Shown piece after piece: positions 1 through 5,594 of a stretch of DNA of 6,419 nt. The stretch covers positions 1 through 6,419 of the forward strand of contig SYAK01000347.1 in assembly GCA_005788935.1 (NCBI GenBank), written 5' to 3'. The position numbers and the translations under genes are program-made. This DNA is from Pseudomonadota bacterium (lineage in GTDB: Bacteria > Myxococcota > UBA9042 > PHBI01). Below the pieces are notes generated by a model. The model was not told where the DNA came from and searched no databases. It worked only from the letters and a program-made list of their open reading frames with translations. Positions within the stretch are counted from its first letter, which is position 1. Each line of letters opens with the position of its first letter.

Positions 1-2
1 AC

Positions 3-641
3 TTGTCCGCCGCCGAGGCCGGCTACACGGCCGGGATTGCGAAATTGTTGCAACACAAAAGAATGATCGACGCGGTCGTCCCGGCCCTCGCGCGCGTCGA
101 GCTCGCCCTCATCCGCCGCGACTTCGCAGCCGCCCGCGCAGCCTTGGCGGGACCCCCGCTCGCTGGCCTGCCATCTGGCACCCGCGAGGCCGACGACGTG
201 GCGTTGATGGCGGCCCGCGTCGATCACGCGGCGTCCTCATCCGAGGCCGACGCGGCCATCCTCGCCGCGTCGGCCGCCCGCCGCGGCGCGTCGGGTCGCC
301 CGCTCGAGGGCCTCGCCGCCGTCACCGCCCTCGTCGACCTCGCCCCGCGCGGTGACGCCGAGGCGCGCAATCGCCTCGAGGCCGCTGTCGCCGCAGTCCC
401 GGGCCGCCTCGAGGGGGCGCTGGCGCTCGAGGTCGAAGGTCTCCGCGCGTGGCACGCGGGCGCCGCCGAGACGCTCCGTGCCCTTCGCGCCCGGGCCGCC
501 GCCGCCGGGCTGCGCCTCCTCGCGCTGCGCTTCGGCCGTCGGGCGATCGAGGCTGGCGCGTCCGACCTTCACGACACGCTTGTCTCGGAGGCCGCCGCGC
601 TCGGCCACGCCGCCGAGCTTCATCGCCTTCGGAATCCTTGA
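3..641 (+). CDS. C-terminal part of a helical-repeat (TPR-like) protein, 5' end uncertain or cut off
   Basis: The frame is open from the left edge to the TGA at 639-641, giving 212 visible residues. The chain is almost entirely Ala/Leu/Arg-rich amphipathic helix. Helical pairs such as the one around RRDFAAARAAL resemble TPR-type solenoids, and no catalytic motif is visible. Similar C-terminal solenoids occur in large regulatory proteins, including kinase-TPR proteins of myxobacteria. Since the neighbours are kinases, this may be the tail of another one, but that is inference. The true start is unresolved. TTG at 3 is only the first usable codon at the edge. An in-frame ATG at 63 follows an unusually AT-rich patch and would give a 192-residue stand-alone protein. 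Third-position G/C is very strong after position 67, so the frame itself is reliable. No specific function can be assigned. Confidence 0.7.
   Translation: MSAAEAGYTAGIAKLLQHKRMIDAVVPALARVELALIRRDFAAARAALAGPPLAGLPSGTREADDVALMAARVDHAASSSEADAAILAASAARRGASGRPLEGLAAVTALVDLAPRGDAEARNRLEAAVAAVPGRLEGALALEVEGLRAWHAGAAETLRALRARAAAAGLRLLALRFGRRAIEAGASDLHDTLVSEAAALGHAAELHRLRNP
46..55. repeat. 10-bp perfect palindrome in an AT-rich patch
   Basis: TGTTGCAACA is its own reverse complement. It lies in the only clearly AT-rich stretch of the first gene (about 35-67), 7 bp before the in-frame ATG at 63. It could be an operator if the gene starts at 63. It is only coding sequence if the gene starts further upstream. 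Confidence 0.3.
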
Positions 642-643
642 AA

Positions 644-660
644 GTCACACGTTACGTGAC
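644..660. promoter_or_regulatory. Operator-like dyad in the gap before the dual-kinase gene
   Basis: GTCAC at 644-648 and GTGAC at 656-660 form perfect 5-bp inverted arms around 7 bp. A second, overlapping dyad, CACGT-T-ACGTG, spans 648-658. The site starts 3 bp after the stop codon of the upstream gene and lies about 150 bp before the ATG at 807. A transcription-factor site is plausible, but arms this short can arise by chance. No rho-independent terminator is visible in this gap. Confidence 0.3.
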
Positions 661-792
661 GCGACGGCATGGTCTCAGGACTGGCGGCGCGGTTGGTCGT
701 CAGGGCCCGAGACGCGTGGGTTCTGGCCCCTTCTGCCGACGACGGCCGCTGTCGAGCCTCGGGGGCGAATGGACGCTCCGGGCGAGACCGAT

Positions 793-798
793 TAGACT
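793..798 (+). promoter_or_regulatory. -10-like hexamer very close to the start codon
   Basis: TAGACT fits the TAnnnT pattern of a housekeeping -10 element. It ends 8 bp before the ATG at 807, so transcription from it would start at or next to the start codon and give a nearly leaderless message. No convincing -35 hexamer is seen upstream. The alternative is a longer transcript that uses the weak GGGG at 799-802 as a ribosome site. Confidence 0.25.
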
Positions 799-806
799 GG
801 GGCACG

Positions 807-3800
807 ATGAACGCTTCCCAGCCCCCGTCCGCGTCGGTCCGCGCGGTCCGGACAGAGCCGATGCCATTTCCCGTGGGCGCCATCTGGGCCGCCGCCCGTC
901 GCTCAGGCCAGGTCACCGAGGCCTACCGGGGGCTCGAGAACGTCATGCGCCTGATGACGGCCCTCCTGCTCGCGGACGTCCTCGACCTCCCCTGGTACTC
1001 CGAGCTCGAGGAGCTCCTCGCGGGTCACCCCGACCGGCGTAGCCTCTTCAGGATGCCGCTCGGCACACGTCGGCACCTCATCGGCCAGCTCGTGCGAGCC
1101 CACTCTGCTGGCCGCCTCGCCGCCTCGCCGCGTGTCCTGCCAGACCTCGCCGCGTGGTGGGCCGCGGCCGAGCCGCTGCTCGTCAGCGCCGTAACGTATC
1201 GGAATGCGGACATTCACGGGGTCGCCTCGAGTCCGGACGCGCCCGAGGTCGGGCTCGACACGCTCGCGGCCTTCCTCCGGGCCTCACGCTGGTTGTCGGA
1301 CGTTCAGCTCGTCGCTGTCGAGACCCGCGGTCAGCGGCTCGGTGTCTCCCAGGGCTTCGTGCAGCGCCTCATCGGGCCGTCTCCGTTCGACGCCGTGCAG
1401 CATCGGTTCGAGGCCTCCTGGACGCCACGGCTCTCCGATGGGCTCGTGCACATGGGGCCCCGCGATGGCCGGCTCTGGGTCGTGTGTCCGTTCCTGCAGC
1501 TCGAGCGCCGCGGCCTCGCGCTGCTCGACGGGGTCTCCCGTTCTGGAGAGCTCACCTTCGGAGACCCGCTCGCGCTCGACAAGTCGGCCGCGCGCGCTGG
1601 CTTCATGCCGACCCTCGCGGGCGACATCCCGTGGTTCGACTTCGTCGGCCGCCGACGCGAGCTCGCCGAGGGGCTGCGCTTTCGCGAGCCCCGCCCCGAC
1701 CGCATGCTTCAGCTCGAGCGGGCCCCTGGCGAGGTCCTCGCCCCAGGTGAGCTGCTCGACGCCGACCACCGGCTCGTGGCGCGTATCGGGGGCGGGAACG
1801 TCGCCGATGTCTGGGAGGTCGAGGATATTCATTCGAGGGCGCGTTATGCGTTGAAGATACCTCGCCTCGACGCGCTGACGCCAGAGCTCGAGCTGCGCTT
1901 CCGACGCGAGATCGAGCTGCTGAAGCGGCTCTCGGCCGATGGGGTCAGGCGGGTCGTGGGCCCGGTCGAGCGGCTCCAGTTTCAGCTCGAAGGGGAGCCC
2001 GTGGCGGCCCTGCGCATGCCGCTCCTCCCGGCCACGCTGGCGAGTCGTCTGGCGGAGGCACAGCGCAAGGGCGTGGCCCCTCCCGCGGCGTCGGTCCTGC
2101 GCTGGGGCTGCGAGGCGCTCGAGGGGCTCGGCGAGCTGCACGTCCGCGGCCTCGTCCACCGGGACGTCAAGCTCTCGAACCTGCTGCTCGACGCCGACGG
2201 GAGCGTCGTCCTCGCCGACCTCGGGCAGGCGCGCGATCTCCGCGAGGATGCCCGTCTGACGGGCGCCCCGATGCGCCAGAGCAGCGGCGCGGCTGCCGCG
2301 CGTCAGTCCGGGCTTCTGGACGTGCGCGACCTCGCGCCCGAGCAGGTCGTGACGCCCCGGACCTTCACCGACAAGACCGACGTCTACTTCCTTGCCCGCG
2401 CGCTGCATGCGCTCGCGACCAACGGTGGGCCCGGAAAGCCGGGGGACGGTCTCGCGGCCCCGCTCGGGCCGTGGCTTGCGCGGATGGCGAGCGAGGACCC
2501 CGAGGCGCGACCGAGCGCCCGGGAGGCGATGGCGATGGGGCGGGCGCTCGAGTGCCACGCCGCCGACGTGCCACGCGCGGGCTCGCTCGAGGGGGCCTGT
2601 CCGCTGTGTGGCGACCCCGGCGTGGTCGGCAGCCCCTGCCGCCAGCGGGTCTGCGCGACTCGGGGGATCTTCGTCGTCCCGGGCGCACACGCCGAGAAGG
2701 CCCTGAACCTGCCGAGCGACGAACGTGAGCCGCTGCTCGGGAGTTTCGTGGGTGAATTCCTGATCGTCGATCGCCTCGGTCGCGGCAGCTTCGGACGGGT
2801 CCTGCTCGGTCTGCAGAGGCCGCTGTTCCGCATGCGCGGGGCTGTGAAGCTCCTCGACTTCGATGCGTCCGAGGCGTGGGTCGTGAACAAGGTGCGCGAG
2901 TACTTCACCCGCGAGGCGGAGGCGCTGTCCGTCCTGCACAGCCCGAACATCGTCCGGCTCCTGCACGTGGGCGACCATCAGGGGCAGCCGTGCGTCGTCA
3001 TGGAGTACATCCCGGGCGGGCGGACGGTCGAGTCCGAGATCGAGAAGGCGGCGCTCGATGGCCGGGCGTTGCCGCTCTCGGCGATCCGCCGGATCGTCGA
3101 GAACACGGCCAACGGGCTCGAGGCGGCTCACGCGGAGGGGCTCGTTCATCGCGATATCAAGCCCGCCAACCTGATGCTGCAGTCGGTCGCGGACGACCCG
3201 TGGTTCGTCAAGATCGTGGACTTCGGTCTCGCGCGGATGGCCGAGTCGAATGGTCGCAGCACGGCGGTCACGGGGACCCTGCACTACATGGCGCCCGAGC
3301 AGTTCGACGGCGGCGAGCTCGGGCCGTGGACCGACCTCTATGCGCTCGGCGTGATGGCCTTCGAGCTGCTCCTCGGGCGTCGCCCCTTCGAGAGCGAGCG
3401 CACCGATGTCGTCCTGGCCGAGAAGCGTGACCCCGGCTTCGACCCGATGTCCCGTGTGGCGAACCACGATGTCCCGGATCTCGTGTCGGTCTTCCTGCGC
3501 AAGGCCCTGAGCCTCGACGCGAAGCGCCGTTACAGGACCGCCCGCGAGTTCCGTGACGCGTGGCGGCGGGTCGTCGACAGCCTCGCGCAGCGCGGCTCGC
3601 TCACGGCCGACCTCAGTTCGCTCGTGGACCTATCCGATCCTGCCATCCGCGAGCGTCTCAGGGCCCGTCTCGCGCGGCTCGACGCGGCGCTCTCGACCGA
3701 GTCGGGGGAGAACGCGCGGGTGGCGCCGCGCCCCCCGCGTGCTGGGCCCCAGCCCTCCAACATCAAGCTCGAAGACGCGACAGCGATCCTCGCGGTCCAG

Positions 3801-4049
3801 GCGCCGAGGACGATGGACGCGACGCGCATCGCGACCCGACCGCCACCGCTCGCCCACGATCCCGGGCCAGCGTCGCCCCCTGTGCAGCCCGTCGCGAGCT
3901 CCGGGGCCCGGGTGCCGAATGTCGAGGTCCCTCAGCCTGAATGGCCCACCGTTTCGCGGTCCGAACGCCCCGCATGGCATTGGCCGGTCGTCGTGATGGC
4001 CGTGTGCGGGGCGGCCCTCGCCCTCTGGCTGACTTTCGGGGGCCCCTGA
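807..4049 (+). CDS. Membrane-anchored dual Ser/Thr protein kinase with N-terminal HEPN-like module and inter-kinase zinc ribbon
   Basis: This 1080-residue protein likely phosphorylates Ser/Thr on unknown partners at the inner membrane. Residues about 28-170 are helical and carry R-N-A-D-I-H-G at 132-138, a HEPN-type R-x4-H signature; about 175-275 looks like a beta-rich companion half. Kinase 1 (about 323-575) has a glycine loop at 328-335 with Ala for the third Gly, K350, E368, HRD at 451-453, N458, DLG instead of DFG at 471-473, and APE at 510-512. A Cys4 knuckle (C598, C601, C611, C616) follows. Kinase 2 (about 652-915) is canonical: GRGSFGRV at 658-665, K681, E703, HRD at 781-783, DFG at 805-807, APE at 829-831. 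A Pro-rich linker leads to a helix at 1059-1077, leaving almost no tail beyond it. ATG 807 was chosen because the 46 codons back to ATG 669 show weaker third-position G/C and no domain; ATG 861 is an alternative. Kinase identity is certain; the HEPN and zinc assignments are by motif only. Confidence 0.93.
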   Translation: MNASQPPSASVRAVRTEPMPFPVGAIWAAARRSGQVTEAYRGLENVMRLMTALLLADVLDLPWYSELEELLAGHPDRRSLFRMPLGTRRHLIGQLVRAHSAGRLAASPRVLPDLAAWWAAAEPLLVSAVTYRNADIHGVASSPDAPEVGLDTLAAFLRASRWLSDVQLVAVETRGQRLGVSQGFVQRLIGPSPFDAVQHRFEASWTPRLSDGLVHMGPRDGRLWVVCPFLQLERRGLALLDGVSRSGELTFGDPLALDKSAARAGFMPTLAGDIPWFDFVGRRRELAEGLRFREPRPDRMLQLERAPGEVLAPGELLDADHRLVARIGGGNVADVWEVEDIHSRARYALKIPRLDALTPELELRFRREIELLKRLSADGVRRVVGPVERLQFQLEGEPVAALRMPLLPATLASRLAEAQRKGVAPPAASVLRWGCEALEGLGELHVRGLVHRDVKLSNLLLDADGSVVLADLGQARDLREDARLTGAPMRQSSGAAAARQSGLLDVRDLAPEQVVTPRTFTDKTDVYFLARALHALATNGGPGKPGDGLAAPLGPWLARMASEDPEARPSAREAMAMGRALECHAADVPRAGSLEGACPLCGDPGVVGSPCRQRVCATRGIFVVPGAHAEKALNLPSDEREPLLGSFVGEFLIVDRLGRGSFGRVLLGLQRPLFRMRGAVKLLDFDASEAWVVNKVREYFTREAEALSVLHSPNIVRLLHVGDHQGQPCVVMEYIPGGRTVESEIEKAALDGRALPLSAIRRIVENTANGLEAAHAEGLVHRDIKPANLMLQSVADDPWFVKIVDFGLARMAESNGRSTAVTGTLHYMAPEQFDGGELGPWTDLYALGVMAFELLLGRRPFESERTDVVLAEKRDPGFDPMSRVANHDVPDLVSVFLRKALSLDAKRRYRTAREFRDAWRRVVDSLAQRGSLTADLSSLVDLSDPAIRERLRARLARLDAALSTESGENARVAPRPPRAGPQPSNIKLEDATAILAVQAPRTMDATRIATRPPPLAHDPGPASPPVQPVASSGARVPNVEVPQPEWPTVSRSERPAWHWPVVVMAVCGAALALWLTFGGP

Positions 4050-4075
4050 GCCAGCTTCGCGGCAGCCTTGGCGAG

Positions 4076-4093
4076 CCGTGACTCCCCGTGACT
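4076..4093 (+). repeat. 8-bp direct repeat at 10-bp spacing
   Basis: CCGTGACT occurs at 4076-4083 and again at 4086-4093, exactly one helical turn apart. It ends 8 bp before a TTGACA hexamer. Tandem half-sites on one DNA face just upstream of a -35 element are a common layout for activator binding, for example by OmpR-type response regulators. That role is inferred; the repeat itself is directly visible. Confidence 0.45.
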
Positions 4094-4101
4094 GGCACAG
4101 G

Positions 4102-4130
4102 TTGACAGGGCGTCTGTAGGGTGGAAAAAA
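4102..4130 (+). promoter_or_regulatory. Candidate sigma-70-type promoter
   Basis: A consensus -35 hexamer TTGACA is at 4102-4107. After a 17-bp spacer comes an A-run (AAAAAA, 4125-4130) that matches the -10 consensus poorly. In such a GC-rich background both the perfect -35 and the A-run stand out. A transcript from here would carry a leader of about 400 nt before the ATG at 4541. Confidence 0.3.
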
Positions 4131-4352
4131 TCGGAGACGGGATACGGTCAGAGCTTGGCCGGAGTGGCCCGTCCGACCCTGCATGGAGTGGCATGAATAC
4201 TTGGTGCCGCAACGGCCCGCCGCTGCACCCGATGGTGCTCCTCGGAGCTCGCGGCGGCTTGGTACCGAGGCCCGGTGGGCCCGGCGAGCAACGTGTGCGC
4301 GGGGTATCGACCGGGCGAGCGCCAGCCGAGCGGGGAGGGGCCCCGATGGCGT

Positions 4353-4371
4353 CCTTCGCACGGCGCGAAGG
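4353..4371. other. Perfect 7-bp hairpin in the long leader region
   Basis: CCTTCGC at 4353-4359 pairs exactly with GCGAAGG at 4365-4371 around a 5-nt loop. No U-run follows, so it is not a standard rho-independent terminator. It lies within the putative leader of the TPR gene and could be an RNA structure, or a chance inverted repeat in GC-rich DNA. Confidence 0.3.
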
Positions 4372-4540
4372 TGGATCGCTTGCATCGTGGGTGCGTGCGT
4401 TCAGGGGCCGGGGGGGTGCGCGTCGGCGGGGCGTCGACCCGGACAGGCGTCGGCGCCGCACGCAGTGCGTCCTTGCGTCAGGCCGAGGCCTCGACGCGCG
4501 GTTCACCTGACATCGGACAATCGAGCGAGGGCGAGCGGAC

Positions 4541-5575
4541 ATGCATCACCACCTAAGGAACGGTCTGGCTTGCGTGATGGCGGTCGTCGTGTGCATGCAG
4601 GCTGGGCGGCCGGCGCTCGCGGCGCTGTCCGCCGAGCGGGAGGCCGAAATTCGGGCGCTCGTCGAGGAGGCGCGGGTGCATCGCGCGGCGGGTCGCTTCG
4701 ATCAGGCGATCGCGGCGCTGCAGCGGGCGCTCGACATCCAGGCGGCGCCATGGTTGCTCTTCAACGTCGGCCGTGTCCGTGAGGTCGCGGGTCACCACGA
4801 CCTCGCCCGCCGCCACTATGAGCTCGCCGCGACCGCGGAGGATGACGCGGAGACGCGGCGGAAGGCGCTCGAGGGCGTCCGCCGGGTCGACGCGCTCGCG
4901 CCGCGCGGTGTGTTGCGTCTCCGGGTCGCCTTTCCAGCGGGAGCCGGAGAGGGCGGTGAGCCGACCGAAGTCCGGATCGACGGACACGTCTGGGAGCCGC
5001 GACTCGGGCGGGACTTCAACCTCGCGCGCGGCCAGCACGTCGTTGAGGTCACGGCGCCCAGCCTCGCGCCGTGGCGCCAGTCCGTCGAGCTTGGTGAGCT
5101 GCTGGTCGTCGAGGCCCGCCTCGCGCGGGAGGGCGAGGCCCCGCCGGCTCCGGTGGACACCCCCCCCGTCGCGCCCTCTCCCGTTCCCTCCACGCCGGCC
5201 CCGCTGGTTGGCCCGGGGGTTCGGGTCGTCGAGCCAGCCAGCGCCTCCGAGGCGAACGCCTGGTTGCCCTGGACGGTCTTCGGGGCGGGTGTCGCTGGCG
5301 CTGGCGTGGGTCTCTACCTGCTCGTCGACGGCGCACGGGATTGGGACCGCGTCAGCAGCGCCCCCGCGGACGCCTTCTTTCAGGACGAAGCACAGGCCAT
5401 CGTCGACGCGGGTGCCGAGAAGAAGGAGCTCGGCACCATCGCCGTCATCGCCGGTGGCGGGCTCGCGGTCGGAAGCCTCCTGTGGGTGGTCTTTGGCGCC
5501 TCCGAAGGACAGGCCACGGTCGCCCCGGTCGCTGGCCGCGGCGTGGCGGGTCTCGAGGTCTCGGGTCGCTTCTGA
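4541..5575 (+). CDS. Exported TPR protein with PEGA-like segment and two C-terminal hydrophobic helices
   Basis: The protein has 344 residues. Residues 1-27 look like a Sec signal peptide: a positive start, a hydrophobic core and an ALA cleavage site after A27. Two TPR-like repeats follow at about 39-104 (AGRFDQAIAALQRALDI, then a W71-to-T98 helix pair), a fold that usually binds protein partners. Residues about 123-195 look like a degenerate PEGA-type beta domain, with an RIDG turn at 145-148. A Pro-rich linker spans about 199-226. Hydrophobic, Gly/Ala-rich helices at about 244-262 and 297-318 flank a polar 34-residue loop, and the chain ends in a short tail. A GAGG at 4527-4530, 10 nt upstream, supports ATG 4541; ATG 4577 is in frame but would shorten the signal peptide. 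The TPR-PEGA pattern is common in myxobacterial envelope proteins of unknown function. The gene lies in the same direction as the dual kinase, but the 491-bp gap argues for its own promoter. Confidence 0.85.
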   Translation: MHHHLRNGLACVMAVVVCMQAGRPALAALSAEREAEIRALVEEARVHRAAGRFDQAIAALQRALDIQAAPWLLFNVGRVREVAGHHDLARRHYELAATAEDDAETRRKALEGVRRVDALAPRGVLRLRVAFPAGAGEGGEPTEVRIDGHVWEPRLGRDFNLARGQHVVEVTAPSLAPWRQSVELGELLVVEARLAREGEAPPAPVDTPPVAPSPVPSTPAPLVGPGVRVVEPASASEANAWLPWTVFGAGVAGAGVGLYLLVDGARDWDRVSSAPADAFFQDEAQAIVDAGAEKKELGTIAVIAGGGLAVGSLLWVVFGASEGQATVAPVAGRGVAGLEVSGRF

Positions 5576-5594
5576 CGCCCAACCGCGCCCGTCA

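Larger units (their letters stand above)
4050..4540. other. 491-bp intergenic region without a convincing gene
   Basis: The first part (to about 4200) is less GC-rich than the coding regions and holds a short direct repeat and a TTGACA hexamer. The rest is G-rich and holds a perfect short hairpin. The longest same-strand open frame (GTG 4121 to TGA 4510) has much weaker third-position G/C than the real genes, and its product is mostly Arg and Gly with no recognisable domain. No tRNA cloverleaf, CRISPR repeat or insertion-sequence end was seen. A 9-bp direct repeat (GCGTCGGCG at 4420-4428 and 4447-4455) is probably compositional. The region most likely serves as leader and regulatory DNA for the gene starting at 4541, and an untranslated RNA cannot be excluded. 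Confidence 0.6.

Noticed and set aside
669..806. N-terminal extension of the dual kinase to the ATG at 669.
   Set aside because: These 46 codons have weaker third-position G/C, add no recognisable domain and include the -10-like hexamer. ATG 807 fits the coding signal better.
1284..3467. A 727-codon open frame on the reverse strand, antisense to the dual kinase.
   Set aside because: The forward frame encodes two complete kinase domains with all key motifs. Long antisense frames arise easily in such GC-rich genes because stop codons are rare, and the antisense product shows no recognisable domain.
4020..4060. GC-rich palindrome (GGGGGCCCC) at the end of the dual-kinase gene as a terminator.
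   Set aside because: It has no loop, is not followed by a U-run and lies within the final codons. The flanking TGGCT/AGCCA arms pair only imperfectly.
4093..4107. TGGCAC followed by TTGACA, resembling a sigma-54 promoter.
   Set aside because: The GG to GC spacing is wrong: TTG lies two bases too close to TGGCAC, and the -12 GC is missing.
4420..4455. 9-bp direct repeat GCGTCGGCG.
   Set aside because: Such strings are expected by composition in this G/C-rich stretch, and the spacing and context suggest no function.
4121..4510. A 129-codon forward open frame in the intergenic region, starting GTG.
   Set aside because: Third codon positions hold many A/T, unlike every accepted gene here. The product is Arg/Gly-rich without a domain or clear ribosome site, and it begins inside the A-run of the candidate promoter.
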